Of a stretch of 64,000 nucleotides of DNA, positions 38,634-48,248 are shown one piece after another. The DNA lies in contig CAVSWC010000011.1 in NCBI GenBank assembly GCA_963731585.1, positions 62,001 through 126,000 on the forward strand. Reading direction: 5' to 3'. Under the pieces are notes generated by a model. That model did no database searches and was not told the origin of the DNA. It worked only from the letters and a program-made list of their open reading frames with translations. A program made the translations under genes and the position numbers. Each line of letters opens with the position of its first letter. The stretch's first letter is position 1. The stretch comes from CANKHA01 sp963731585 (GTDB lineage Bacteria; Pseudomonadota; Alphaproteobacteria; Rhizobiales; Xanthobacteraceae).

Positions 38634-38887
38634 ATTATTTTCAATCTAGGCGGCAGCGGGCGATCCTGCCAGTTATGGCAGATCATGCCGGAAAACATGG
38701 CCTTCGTGAGCTTCCAAGCCGAACGCTCTAGAAATCATCGCGCCGCCATGCTAACGACCTCCGCCAACCCAAAAGCGGGTTTCGACCGGGGCGGGAATCT
38801 CATTTCCGCCGCATACGGGGCTTTATCCCCCTGCCGTCGAGCCCGCACATCGGGGCGCCCGTCGGGGGCGCGGGAGCGGAGTTGGCC

Positions 38888-40382
38888 ATGGCCGCGAAAT
38901 CCAAAGAACCACCGCGCGAGGCGCTGACTTTCGACGACGTGCTGCTGAAGCCGGGGCTGTCGGACACGCTGCCTTCCGAAGCCGATATCCGCTCGCGCAT
39001 CACCCGCACAATTGCGCTGAATGTTCCGATCATCGCCTCCGCCATGGACACCGTGACGGAAACGCAGATGGCCATCGCCATGGCGCAGGGCGGCGGGCTC
39101 GGCGTCCTGCACCGCAACATGGATCCGGAGCAGCAGGCCGCGCAGGTGCGGCAGGTGAAGAAGTTCGAATCCGGAATGGTGGTGAACCCGGTCACCATTC
39201 ATCCCGAAGCGACGCTGGCGGAAGCGCTCGCGCTGATGAAGGAAAACCGCATCTCCGGCATTCCGGTGGTTGAGCGCGCCACGAATGGCGCACCCGGCAA
39301 GCTCGTCGGCATTCTCACCAACCGCGACGTGCGCTTCGCCACGGATCCGCGTCAAAAGATTTCCGAGCTGATGACCAAGGATGGACTGATCACCGTACGC
39401 GAGAGCGTCGGGCAAGATGAAGCCAAGCGCTTGCTGCATCAGCACCGGATCGAGAAGCTGCTGGTGGTGGACGCGCAATACCGCTGCGTCGGATTGGTCA
39501 CCGTCAAGGACATCGAAAAGGCGGTCGCCAATCCGAATGCCTGCAAGGACGATCAGGGCCGGCTGCGCGTCGCCGCCGCCACCACGGTCGGTGACAAAGG
39601 TTTTGAGCGGACCGAGCGGCTGATCGAAGCCGGCGTGGACCTGATCGTCGTCGATACAGCCCACGGCCATTCCAGGCATGTGCTGGCTGCCGTCGAGCGC
39701 ATCAAGCGGCAGTCCAATGCCGTTCAGGTGGTGGCCGGCAATATCGCCACCGGCGAGGGCGCCAAGGCGCTGATCGATTCCGGCGCGGACGCCATCAAGG
39801 TCGGCATCGGCCCAGGCTCGATCTGCACCACGCGCATCGTCGCCGGCGTCGGCGTGCCGCAGCTCACGGCGGTGATGGACGCGGTGGAGGCCGCGCGCGC
39901 CAGCAACACGCCGGTGATCGCCGACGGCGGCATCAAATATTCCGGCGATCTGGCCAAGGCGCTCGCAGCGGGAGCGGATTGCGTGATGATCGGCTCGCTT
40001 CTCGCCGGCACCGATGAGACGCCGGGCGAGGTCTTTCTCTATCAGGGCCGCTCCTACAAGACCTATCGCGGCATGGGCTCGGTGAGCGCGATGGCGCGCG
40101 GCTCCGCCGATCGCTATTTCCAGCAGGACATCAAGGACAGCCTGAAGCTGGTGCCGGAAGGCGTGGAAGGGCAGGTGCCTTACAAAGGCGCGGCCTCCAC
40201 CGTGCTGCACCAGCTCGAGGGCGGCTTGCGCGCGGCGATGGGCTATGTCGGGGCGAAGAATCTCGAGGAATTGCACCAGAAGGCGGAATTCGTGCGCATC
40301 TCCAGCGCCGGCCTGCGCGAAAGCCACGTGCATGACGTGACGATCACGCGCGAAAGCCCGAATTATCCAGGGACGCGGGTAG
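38888..40382 (+). CDS. guaB: inosine-5'-monophosphate dehydrogenase
   Basis: Catalyses IMP to XMP, the committed step of GMP synthesis. Starts MAAKSKEPPREALTFDDVLL at 38888. A CBS pair (about residues 95-210) is inserted in the TIM barrel. The catalytic loop KVGIGPGSICTTR with its Cys, the KTYRGMGSVSAMARGSADRY region and the end VTITRESPNYP are all present. At the very end, near 40370, one extra base in GGG removes the stop; with it dropped the protein ends NYPGRG at TAG 40380-40382 with about 497 residues, the usual length. Left uncorrected, the frame reads on into rsmB, giving a false fusion. Confidence 0.94.
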
Positions 40383-40391
40383 CGAAGCGCC

Positions 40392-40811
40392 ATGTCGCTG
40401 CAGATGATCCTTGCGCCGCTCTTCGTGCAGGTCGCGCTCACGCTCGGACTGATGTTCCTGATGGCGGTGCGGCGCGCCAGCGCCTTGCGCGGCGGGCATG
40501 CGCGCGAGGACGACATCGCCATGCGCGAGCCGAACTGGCCGCCGAGAGCCTTGCAGGCCGCCTATTCCTACAGCAACCAGTTCGAGCTGCCGGTGCTGTT
40601 TTACGTGCTGACCATCCTGGTCATCATCACCAGGAAGGCCGATCTGGCTTTTGTGCTGCTGGCCTGGGTCTTCGTCGTGCTGCGCCTGCTGCAGGCCTTC
40701 GTGCATGTCACCAGCAACCGGATCCGCTATCGCGGGCTGTTTTTCGCGGCAAGCGCGATCGTGCTGACGATCATGTGGGTCGTCTTCATGCTGCGCATCC
40801 TGCTCGCATGA
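40392..40811 (+). CDS. MAPEG family membrane protein
   Basis: 139 residues with four membrane helices (ILAPLFVQVALTLGLMFLMA, FELPVLFYVLTILVIITRKA, LAFVLLAWVFVVLRLLQAFV, LFFAASAIVLTIMWVVFMLR). The MAPEG core is seen in SYSNQFELPVLFY and FVHVTSNRIRYRG. Eukaryotic relatives act on leukotrienes and glutathione; bacterial members in this position are uncharacterised. The gene sits 9 bases after guaB, and its stop overlaps the rsmB start (ATGA), so the three form one operon. Confidence 0.92.
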   Translation: MSLQMILAPLFVQVALTLGLMFLMAVRRASALRGGHAREDDIAMREPNWPPRALQAAYSYSNQFELPVLFYVLTILVIITRKADLAFVLLAWVFVVLRLLQAFVHVTSNRIRYRGLFFAASAIVLTIMWVVFMLRILLA

Positions 40812-42104
40812 CGCCGGCCGCGCGGCTTTCCGCCGCCATGGAAGTGCTGGCCGATATCGAGTCGCGCCGCCGTCCCGCCGGCGATGCGCTGAAGGATTGG
40901 GGCCTGGCGCACCGCTTCGCCGGATCGGGCGACCGCGCGGGCATTGCGGGTCTTGTCTACGACGCGCTGCGCCGCCGCGCCTCCAGCGCTCATGTCATGG
41001 GCGAAGCGACCCCGCGCGCGATCCTTATCGGGATGCTGAAGCTGGAGCGCGGCTTTGACCGCGACACCATCGCCGGGCTGTTCGACGGATCGCGCTTTGC
41101 GCCGCAACCGCTGACGGAAGCCGAGGCCGCCGCGCTGCAAAGCGCTTCGCTTGCCGGCGCGCCGCCTTACGTCGCGGGCGATTATCCGGAATGGCTCGAT
41201 CCGCATTTCGCTCGCGTCTTCGGCGAGGAGCGCGCGGAGGAGGGCGCGGCGCTCGCCTCCCGCGCGCCGGTCGATCTGCGCGTCAATACGCTCAAAGCCA
41301 GTCGCGATGACGCCGCCGGCGCGCTTGCGGATCTCAAGGCAGAGCCGACGCGCTGGTCGCCGGTCGGGCTGCGGATCACGCTCGACGCCGGCGCCAAGAG
41401 CCCGGCGGTCCATGCCGAGCATGCCTTCATCAAAGGGCTGATCGAAATCCAGGACGAAGGCTCGCAGCTGGCCGCGCTATTGGCGGGCGGCAAGCCGGGT
41501 GAGCAGGTGGTCGATCTCTGCGCCGGGGCGGGCGGCAAGACCCTGGCGCTGGCGGCTGCGATGCAGAACCACGGACAGATCTACGCCACCGATACCGACA
41601 AGCGCCGGCTCGCGCCGATCCACGAGCGGCTCGATCGCTCCGGCGCGCGCAATGTGCAGGTGCGCCCGCCGCAAGTCGGTGGGCAGTGAGCTGGCCGATC
41701 TCGAAGGCCGCATCGACCTGGTGCTGATCGACGCGCCCTGCACCGGCACCGGCTCCTGGCGGCGCAATCCGGACGCGAAATGGCGCATGCGGCCGGGCGC
41801 ACTCGAACTGCGGATGAAGGAGCAGGCGGCCATCCTGGACCGCGCGGTGGGCCTGCTGAAGCCGAAAGGCCGCATCGCCTATGTCACCTGCTCGGTGCTG
41901 GACGAGGAGAACGGCGCGCAGATCCGCGGTTTTCTCGCCCGCCACCCCGGCTTCAAGCCGTTGCCGCCGGGCGAGGTGATGAACGCGCTGGGCGAGCGCG
42001 CCTTTCTGTTCCGCCGCGCGGTGCTGATCTCCGACGAAGGCCTGTTGATGACGCCGCGGCGCACCGATACCGACGGCTTTTATGTTTCGATCCTGCGGCG
42101 CTGA
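40808..42104 (+). CDS. 16S rRNA (cytosine-C5)-methyltransferase, RsmB-like, frameshifted
   Basis: About 432 residues after repair. The N-terminal NusB-like RNA-binding region starts MTPAARLSAAMEVLADIESR. The SAM site is VVDLCAGAGGKTLALAA, followed by ATDTDKRRLAPIHERL. Near 41683 the frame shifts by one base and continues GSELADLEGRIDLVLIDAPC, with motif IV DAPCTGTGSWRRNPD and the catalytic Cys in YVTCSVLDEEN. These are the two Cys of RNA m5C methyltransferases. It is translationally coupled to the MAPEG gene. Assignment to RsmB rather than another m5C enzyme rests on the NusB-like domain and the guaB neighbourhood. Confidence 0.88.
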
Positions 42105-42107
42105 GCG

Positions 42108-42461
42108 CTAGCGTTTGCCGGCGCCGAATCCCGGCGTTGCGCCGCGCGAAAGGTCGACAGGAGCAAGCCGCTGGGTCGATACTTTTCCCGCGCGGGTGGT
42201 CACGTCAGCCGCCGAGATCCAGACCGGCTTGTAATCCACGTCGACTTCGCGCCAGTCACCCGAGACGCCCTGAATGCGCAGGCTGACGACAGCTTCGGGT
42301 TTAAGGTCCTTGATCTTCTTGCCGCCCGGCGCGTCGTAGACCGGGATGACCTTCAGGCCAGGCTTGCCCGACACGATGTATTCCTGCGCGGCGGCGGCGG
42401 AAATCGACAGCGCCATGCCGGCGACGGCCGATAACCAGAAAAAATAGAGCTTCCCTTTCAT
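42108..42461 (-). CDS. secreted bacterial SH3 domain protein
   Basis: 117 residues. A signal peptide (MKGKLYFFWLSAVAGMALSI, cleavage near AAAQEYIV) is followed by one SH3_3-type domain: LKVIPVYDAPGGKKIKDLKP, SLRIQGVSGDWREVDVD, KPVWISAADV. Such domains bind peptidoglycan or cell-wall peptides in the periplasm. Its ATG overlaps the stop of the CHASE2 gene by four bases, so the two are translationally coupled. The functional link with the CHASE2 protein is inferred from that coupling only. Confidence 0.85.
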   Translation of the reverse strand: MKGKLYFFWLSAVAGMALSISAAAAQEYIVSGKPGLKVIPVYDAPGGKKIKDLKPEAVVSLRIQGVSGDWREVDVDYKPVWISAADVTTRAGKVSTQRLAPVDLSRGATPGFGAGKR

Positions 42462-43933
42462 GCTGCCTTTTCCCCCCGAAAGCGATGATAGAGCCCAGTC
42501 ATTGTTGAGCGCACCCTCAAAAAGCCATCACGGAGCAACGCCGGAAGAACAACCGTCGTGAGCGCGGCGCCGACCCAGTTTGAAGGCGCGAGATCAAGTA
42601 TAGCGAAAGAAAACCAGCAGAACAGAGTGTAAAAACCGATTGTCGAGACCGTCAGGATCGAGGTCAGCGGATCGAAACGGCCCTTGGTGGCGGTTACGCG
42701 TGCGTCGCGCGCCACGGCAAGCAGGTACGACAGCAGCATGAACACCACGTTCACCAGGCTGCCCTTGATGGGCAGGCCGCCGATTTCTGTGACGTCGGAC
42801 TTGTAGCCGTTGCCGTAGGTGAGGAGATTGTCCAGCGCCATGGCATGCATGTGCCCGCCGGGAATGCCGCGTACCGTCGGCGGACGGATCACATCGGGGC
42901 TCGGGCCGACGAACCCTCCGTAGACCACGATCTTTCCGCGCATCGCTTCAACAAGCCTGTCGCGCAAGGCGCGGTCGTTTGCTGCGGTCAGAAGTTCGAG
43001 CACGGTGATTTGCGGATGATAGGGACAGTCCGCCGCGACCGTTTCCTCATCCGGTCGCATCATTTCCCACCACGGGGTTCGCACGCACGGGCTGCGTTCA
43101 GGAATGAAGTCGAAAAGCTCCGATGCGTCCCCGCCCCAGATAATCCGCAGATAGTTGTCTCGGAACGGACGCAGTTCGCGATCCGGCGGGCAAAGCGATG
43201 ACGGCTGTCCGGCGCCGCAAACGGCGTCGTAAATGGCAAGCGCGGCGGTCGGGCGTACGCGCGGGCCAGTACCGTCGTCGGTGCAGCCAGGAGTTTCTGA
43301 TGCAGGTATGCCGTTCGTGACACTGTCGCGATGAAAGAAACAGTAAAGGCTGCGCTTTGACAGGCTTAGAAAACGCGGAACTGCGACCAGTGTGCCGGCT
43401 TCGAACTTCGGGTGGACTCCGTTCGGACGCTCGACCGTGCTTTCTCCGGTAGCAAGGAAGAGCGGGATGGAATAGCCCTTGAGGAATTCCGCGAAGCGGT
43501 TTGAGTCACTCCTTTCGCTTTGCAGCTGCTCGCGTGCAAAAACAAAGTCCACCAGCAACGCTTTTGGTTGCAGCAACTCCAGCCGCGACAGGACCGTTTC
43601 ATGCAGGCTGTATGAGATCGGAAACTGATCGCCGAAATGGTCTATGTCTGCGTCGGTAGCGACCACAACCACGATGTCGTCGCGCCGTTTGCTTGGATAG
43701 AAATTGGCGAACATCAGGTTCAGGATATCGGCAGATACCGCCTGCGTCGCGGATTTAAAGCCCGAAACGTTACTGGTATAAATCGAGAAGCAGATCGCGA
43801 AGGCTAAGACGTGGAGGAGGGTGCTCTCAACACCGCGCCGCTTCAGCAGCCGTTCGCCGCGCTCGATCCAGCTCCGGATATGGCGCGGAATGCGGTGGGG
43901 GGTGTTTGAGGGCCCATCGGTCAAGCTGCTCAT
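42458..43933 (-). CDS. CHASE2-domain membrane protein without output domain
   Basis: 491 residues. One N-terminal helix (TLLHVLAFAICFSIYTSNVS) precedes a large extracytoplasmic CHASE2 region, recognisable by the DDIVVVVATDADIDHFGDQF strand, ELLQPKALLVDFVF and GKIVVYGGFVGPSPDVI. Three C-terminal helices follow (SLVNVVFMLLSYLLAVARD, ILTVSTIGFYTLFCWFSFAI, WVGAALTTVVLPALL), then only a short basic tail (GLYHRFRGEKAA). CHASE2 normally feeds a kinase, cyclase or GGDEF domain; none is present here. Several Cys pairs in the periplasmic part (ASETPGCTDD, DAVCGAG, SSLCPPDR) suggest disulfides. Confidence 0.85.
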   Translation of the reverse strand: MSSLTDGPSNTPHRIPRHIRSWIERGERLLKRRGVESTLLHVLAFAICFSIYTSNVSGFKSATQAVSADILNLMFANFYPSKRRDDIVVVVATDADIDHFGDQFPISYSLHETVLSRLELLQPKALLVDFVFAREQLQSERSDSNRFAEFLKGYSIPLFLATGESTVERPNGVHPKFEAGTLVAVPRFLSLSKRSLYCFFHRDSVTNGIPASETPGCTDDGTGPRVRPTAALAIYDAVCGAGQPSSLCPPDRELRPFRDNYLRIIWGGDASELFDFIPERSPCVRTPWWEMMRPDEETVAADCPYHPQITVLELLTAANDRALRDRLVEAMRGKIVVYGGFVGPSPDVIRPPTVRGIPGGHMHAMALDNLLTYGNGYKSDVTEIGGLPIKGSLVNVVFMLLSYLLAVARDARVTATKGRFDPLTSILTVSTIGFYTLFCWFSFAILDLAPSNWVGAALTTVVLPALLRDGFLRVRSTMTGLYHRFRGEKAA

Positions 43934-44065
43934 GACTCGCGATTAACGCCAAGACCCCGGCTTCCAAACAAACGGATCAAACAGGCCGCACCCCCCCTTG
44001 TCAATTCCGTAACGACGGCATTGAATAGGGCGGGGAAAGAATAAGTAACTACGTCAGGGGGTTGT

Positions 44066-45079
44066 ATGGCGTCTTATTCCAAATTGGTCGGCATATCCTT
44101 GGTTGCATCCGCGCTGTCGTTGCCGCTTCCGGCCTGCACGACAACGGACGCCGTATCCGGATTGAATTCCGTCGGCGGCATGGTCATGGGGCAAAAGACC
44201 ACGGCCGGCGCGGCAAACACGTCGGATTCATCGTCGGGCGCGTTTGCCGGCAGTGGCAGCGGCACGACCGGTTTCGCGACCGCCATGGTTTCCAACGCGG
44301 GCACGATTGCCAGCGAACTCGACCAGTCCGTCGAAGCCCAGAAAGCTCAGGCCCGCCAGAAGCTCGAAGAAGTCCGGAAAAAAGGAGACATCGTCGAGAA
44401 CAGCCCGATGGCGAAGCGACTGACGACAGTGGCCCGCCGTCTGGCGTCGAAGGCGACGGGCGAGCAGCCGTTCGAATTCGAGGTCTACGTGACCCGTGAG
44501 AAAGCCATCAACGCGTATACGGCCGGCGGCGGCATCATTTTCGTCACCCAAGGATTGGTCGATCGCGTTCAGAACGAGGCGCAGATCGCGGCGGTGCTCA
44601 GCCATGAAATCGCACACGTCCTCAAAGCTCATACCTCGCAGAAGCGCGGCACCAATGTGCTGGCGCGTATCGGTCTCACGGCTACGGAAAAATACGGTCC
44701 TGGCGGTTTAACCGGCCAGGTGACGCAAACCGGAGCCTCGGTTGCGGCAAATACGACGCTCAATGTCTATAGCCGCTCCCAAGAGGTGGAAGCCGATAGC
44801 ATGGGCATTGTCCTGCTGATTGAATCCAACTACGAGCCGGGCGAGATGGTTCGGGTGATTGAGATCTTCGAGCGCGAGAACGGCACCAACCCTGAAATGA
44901 CGAACTTCTTCTTCGGCTCGCATCCGAGTGACGCCGAGCGCATCAAGACGATGCGCGATATCCTGAAGGAGAAGGCGCCGACGTTTGCCAGCCGCAAGTT
45001 CATCAAGGACTCGCGGGAATTTCAGGTGCTGAAAGCCGTCACGCAGGGTCGCTGCCGCGCAGTAACGGGCGTCGCCTAA
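44066..45079 (+). CDS. M48 family zinc metalloprotease lipoprotein
   Basis: 337 residues. A signal peptide with lipobox (SLPLPACTTTD) predicts acylation at Cys24 and envelope anchoring. The M48 domain begins near SPMAKRLTTVARRLASKATG. It has the conserved NAYTAGGGIIFVTQGLVDRV strand, the zinc motif HEIAHVLKAH and the third ligand Glu in SRSQEVEADSMGI. Ser/Gly-rich linker sequence separates the lipid anchor from the domain. Relatives such as BepA and LoiP handle outer-membrane proteins. The gene is divergent from the CHASE2 gene with about 130 bases between the starts. Confidence 0.9.
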   Translation: MASYSKLVGISLVASALSLPLPACTTTDAVSGLNSVGGMVMGQKTTAGAANTSDSSSGAFAGSGSGTTGFATAMVSNAGTIASELDQSVEAQKAQARQKLEEVRKKGDIVENSPMAKRLTTVARRLASKATGEQPFEFEVYVTREKAINAYTAGGGIIFVTQGLVDRVQNEAQIAAVLSHEIAHVLKAHTSQKRGTNVLARIGLTATEKYGPGGLTGQVTQTGASVAANTTLNVYSRSQEVEADSMGIVLLIESNYEPGEMVRVIEIFERENGTNPEMTNFFFGSHPSDAERIKTMRDILKEKAPTFASRKFIKDSREFQVLKAVTQGRCRAVTGVA

Positions 45080-45250
45080 GTTAGGCCTGTCCGGATGGCG
45101 CCGCTCGGGACAGCAGCCTGCAGGGCGCTGTGGAAAAATGCTCCATCCGTGCCCGGATTGCGGCCCGTTTTGTGGGCGTAAGGTGACCCCTTCGGCCTGA
45201 TTTTACGGCCCCATCTCGACAGACTCGCGTCTGACGGTTTAGAAGCCGCC

Positions 45251-46804
45251 ATGACCCCCCACGATAAAATCCTGATCGTCGATTTCGGCTCGCAGGTGAC
45301 GCAGCTGATCGCGCGGCGGGTGCGCGAGGAAAAGGTCTATTCCGAGATCGTGCCGTATCAGAAGGCGGAGGAAGCCTTCGCCGCGATGAAGCCGAAGGCC
45401 GTCATTCTGTCCGGGGGACCTTCCTCGGTGCTCGAGCCAGGCGCGCCGCTTGCCCCGATGTCGATTTTCAATTCCGGCGTGCCGGTGCTCGGCATCTGCT
45501 ACGGCGAGCAGGCCATGGCGCATCAGCTCGGCGGCAAGGTGGAGGGCGGGCATCACCGCGAATTCGGCCGCGCCGAGGTCACCGTGACCGAGGACACGCC
45601 GCTATTCGACGGCGTCTGGAAGAAGGGTGGGAAGTATCCGGTCTGGATGAGCCATGGCGACCGGGTGACGAAACTGCCGGAAGGCTTTCGCGTGGTCGGC
45701 ACCTCGCCGAATGCGCCGATCGCGCTGATCGCCGACGACAAACGCAAATTCTACGCCACGCAATTCCATCTCGAGGTCGTGCACACGCCGCAGGGCGCCG
45801 CGCTCATCCGCAATTTCGTGCGCAAGATCGCCGGCGCCAAAGGCGACTGGACCATGGGCGCCTTCAAGCAGGAGGCGATGGAGAAGATCCGCAAGCAGGT
45901 CGGCAAGGGCCGGGTGATCTGCGGCTTGTCCGGCGGCGTCGATTCGCGGTCGCCGCCGTGCTGCTGCACGAGGCCATCGGCGAGCAGCTCACCTGCGTCT
46001 TCGTCGATCACGGCCTGCTTGCGGCTGGCGGAAGCGGAAAAGGTGGTCGCGCTGTTCCGCGAGCATTACAACATCCCGCTGGTGCATGTGCAGGCGGAAG
46101 ATCTGTTCCTCGATGCGCTTGCCGGCGTCGAGGACCCGGAGATCAAACGCAAGACCATCGGCAAATTGTTCATCGACGTGTTCGAGCAGGAGGCGAAGAA
46201 GATCGGCGGCGCCGAGTTTTTGGCGCAAGGCACGCTCTATCCCGACGTGATCGAAAGCGTCTCCTTCACCGGCGGGCCGTCGGTCACCATCAAGTCGCAC
46301 CACAATGTCGGCGGCTTGCCCGAACGCATGAACATGAAGCTGGTCGAGCCGCTGCGCGAATTGTTCAAGGACGAGGTGAGGGCGCTCGGCCGCGAGCTCG
46401 GGCTGCCCGACGCCTTCGTCGGCCGCCATCCGTTTCCCGGCCCAGGGCTCGCCATCCGCTGCCCGGGCGAGATCACCCGGGAGAAGCTCGAGATCCTGCG
46501 GCTCGCCGACGAGATTTATATCGAGGAAATTCGCCGCACCGGACTATACGACCAGATCTGGCAGGCCTTTGCGGTGATCCTGCCGGTGAAGACCGTCGGC
46601 GTGATGGGCGACTACCGCACCTACGAGCACGTCGTCGGCCTGCGCGCGGTCACGTCCACCGACGGCATGACGGCGGATTTCTATCCCTTCGACATGGCCT
46701 TCCTCGGCCATGTGGCGACCCGCATCATCAACGAGGTGAAGGGCGTCAACCGCGTGGTCTACGACGTGACGAGCAAGCCGCCCGGGACGATCGAGTGGGA
46801 ATGA
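45251..46804 (+). CDS. guaA: GMP synthase (glutamine-hydrolysing), with a compensated frameshift pair
   Basis: Converts XMP to GMP. The class I amidotransferase domain has VLGICYGEQAMAHQL with the nucleophile Cys and ATQFHLEVVHT with His and Glu. The ATP-pyrophosphatase P-loop is SGGVDS. The C-terminal dimerisation domain runs to GTIEWE, with HHNVGGLPERMNMKLVEPLR and GRHPFPGPGLAIR intact. Right after SGGVDS one base is missing (near 45945) and one is extra (near 46023), so about 26 residues are scrambled in the displayed frame. The neighbouring frame encodes the expected AVAAVLLHEAIGEQLTCVFV. The gene is 517 residues, and its 3' end forms one copy of a direct repeat. Confidence 0.95.
   Translation: MTPHDKILIVDFGSQVTQLIARRVREEKVYSEIVPYQKAEEAFAAMKPKAVILSGGPSSVLEPGAPLAPMSIFNSGVPVLGICYGEQAMAHQLGGKVEGGHHREFGRAEVTVTEDTPLFDGVWKKGGKYPVWMSHGDRVTKLPEGFRVVGTSPNAPIALIADDKRKFYATQFHLEVVHTPQGAALIRNFVRKIAGAKGDWTMGAFKQEAMEKIRKQVGKGRVICGLSGGVDSRSPPCCCTRPSASSSPASSSITACLRLAEAEKVVALFREHYNIPLVHVQAEDLFLDALAGVEDPEIKRKTIGKLFIDVFEQEAKKIGGAEFLAQGTLYPDVIESVSFTGGPSVTIKSHHNVGGLPERMNMKLVEPLRELFKDEVRALGRELGLPDAFVGRHPFPGPGLAIRCPGEITREKLEILRLADEIYIEEIRRTGLYDQIWQAFAVILPVKTVGVMGDYRTYEHVVGLRAVTSTDGMTADFYPFDMAFLGHVATRIINEVKGVNRVVYDVTSKPPGTIEWE
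46766..46804 (+). repeat. direct repeat of guaA 3' end, left copy (candidate attachment site)
   Basis: The last 39 bases of guaA recur at 48927-48964. The final 18 bases up to and including the stop (ACGATCGAGTGGGAATGA) are identical. The preceding part matches apart from a few indels and substitutions. The guaA 3' end is a known integration site for genomic islands. Confidence 0.75.
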
Positions 46805-47359
46805 CTATATCTGCTGATGAGCGGCAGGCTCTTCGTAGCCGTAGCCCTTTTCCCCTGTTGCATCACCCTTCCAACTAAGAGGCGCATCGGTGAGCTTCAG
46901 CAGAAAGTCGATGCCGTATTTCGTCTTCGTTTCTCTTCCATCTTCCGCGTAAACTTTTCCTCGTTCCTCGGGCCGCCAATCGAGCACAATACCCTGAAGG
47001 TATGAAGGCTCCGCGCGCCCCAAATGCAAGCAGACCATGCCACGTATCTTTGCAACATGTTCTGCCTGAAGCCGCCCAACGACCCACGTTCCTGACCACG
47101 CCGTACCGTCATTGTTGAAGGTCACGCCCTTGCCGTTTGGTTTACATACAAAATGTAACTCGTTGGCGTTCTGTCGGCTTCGTTTCGGGGGCTGGGTCGG
47201 TCTGGGGGCCTTTTTGGCGGCGAGGCGCTCAGAAAGACTCTGATTACAGCGATCAACCAGCTCTTGCACTCCTTGTTGGAGGGCGCGGTCCCGAACCAGT
47301 TTGACTTGGTCGATAGACCATCTTGAAATTTGCTCTTGCGTATAGCTGGGTATTTTCAT
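46805..47359 (-). CDS. hypothetical protein inside the guaA-repeat segment
   Basis: About 184 residues from MKIPSYTQEQISRWSIDQVK; in-frame ATGs at 47380, 47386 and 47404 are alternatives. A TATAAT box on the minus strand at 47401-47396 makes the 47404 start unlikely and would suit a nearly leaderless start at 47386. The N-terminal half is helical and basic (RLAAKKAPRPTQPPKRSR); the C-terminal half looks beta-rich (VTFNNDGTAWSGTWVV, GMVCLHLGRAEPSYLQG). No domain is recognised. Base composition is clearly lower in GC than guaA, consistent with acquired DNA. Its stop abuts the guaA stop. Confidence 0.55.
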   Translation of the reverse strand: MKIPSYTQEQISRWSIDQVKLVRDRALQQGVQELVDRCNQSLSERLAAKKAPRPTQPPKRSRQNANELHFVCKPNGKGVTFNNDGTAWSGTWVVGRLQAEHVAKIRGMVCLHLGRAEPSYLQGIVLDWRPEERGKVYAEDGRETKTKYGIDFLLKLTDAPLSWKGDATGEKGYGYEEPAAHQQI

Positions 47360-47458
47360 CGCGTCGCGCTCGCAGACCATTGCCATTTGAACTTGATTAT
47401 ACAATGCCCATCACCGTCGAAGGCATCAAGTGCTGCGTCGCTATAAGGAAGGCTGGCC

Positions 47459-48168
47459 TCAATAACTCAGCTTCGGATACCAGTCCTTGCTGCGGCCGTC
47501 GGGCGTCAAATCCAGGATCGACCATAGCGAAGCGATGTCGGGTGCGTCGCGCGGGTCCTGGCCCGGATCGGCCATCTCCGTCTGTCATTTCGCTCGCCCA
47601 GAACAGGCGCACCTTGTCGCCGTCGCGCTTGAATACGATGATCGCGGGCCATTCCGAACCGTCGTCCTTCAGCGCGCCGATGTCCCTGGCGTAGTCGTCG
47701 CCGACCGTCTGCACGAAAGTCGAGGTCGCGCCAGCCGCGCTCCTGCGCGAAGGCGATCTGCCGCGGCACCGGCGAGCGGCCGAGCACCTTGAACGCGACG
47801 CGCTGCTTGATGTCGGCGGCGTTGCCGTTTACCGCGCCGAGCCAGTTGGTGCACATCGGGCAGGGGCGCTCGCGCTGCGGCCCGAACATCCAGAAGTAGG
47901 TCACCAGCGCGTCATGCTTGCCGAACAGGTCGATGAGGCCGAGCTCGGCGCCGTTGGCGTCTTTGAAACGATAATTCTTCTCGATCACCGGGCCGGGCGG
48001 CAATGCGCGGCGCTGGTCGGTTAGCCGGGTCATGTGGCGGCGGAATTCAATCTCCTCGGCGAGCAGCGCCGCGCGCGCCTTGCGGTACTCTGTGCTCTCG
48101 CCGGGAAACGGCGTCTTCGCGTGTTTCGCGAGACTGGACGCTGGTGCCAGAGTGTGGGCGTCCATCAT
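47459..48168 (-). CDS. DUF899 thioredoxin-like protein, copy 1, two frameshifts
   Basis: About 236 residues from MMDAHTLAPASSLAKHAKTP, after a GGAGG site. DUF899 proteins have a thioredoxin-like fold of unknown reaction. Visible are the EYRKARAALLAEEIEFRRH helix, the LGLIDLFGKHDALVTYFWMF strand pair and the CPMC redox-type motif in RERPCPMCTNWLG. Shifts near 47716 and 47597 are needed to reach GDDYARDIGALKDDGSEWPA and then the end SKDWYPKLSY. It is divergent from the hydrolase gene 80 bases away, both within the repeat-bounded segment. A second DUF899 gene lies at 52434-53196. Confidence 0.82.
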
Positions 48169-48248
48169 GTCCTCCAAAATATTCCTTCTCGAACGATAAT
48201 GAGTTGCGCGCTTCCTCGGTTCCGCGGGAACATATGGCGCGAGGACCG

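Noticed and set aside
38882..41689. A 935-codon open frame joining IMP dehydrogenase to an RNA methyltransferase
   Set aside because: The GuaB stop is lost through one extra base near 40370. The link segment is the MAPEG gene read in the wrong frame. It is not a real fusion.
45945..46022. A novel Cys/Ser-rich insert in GMP synthase
   Set aside because: It is the correct GuaA sequence read out of frame between two compensating indels.
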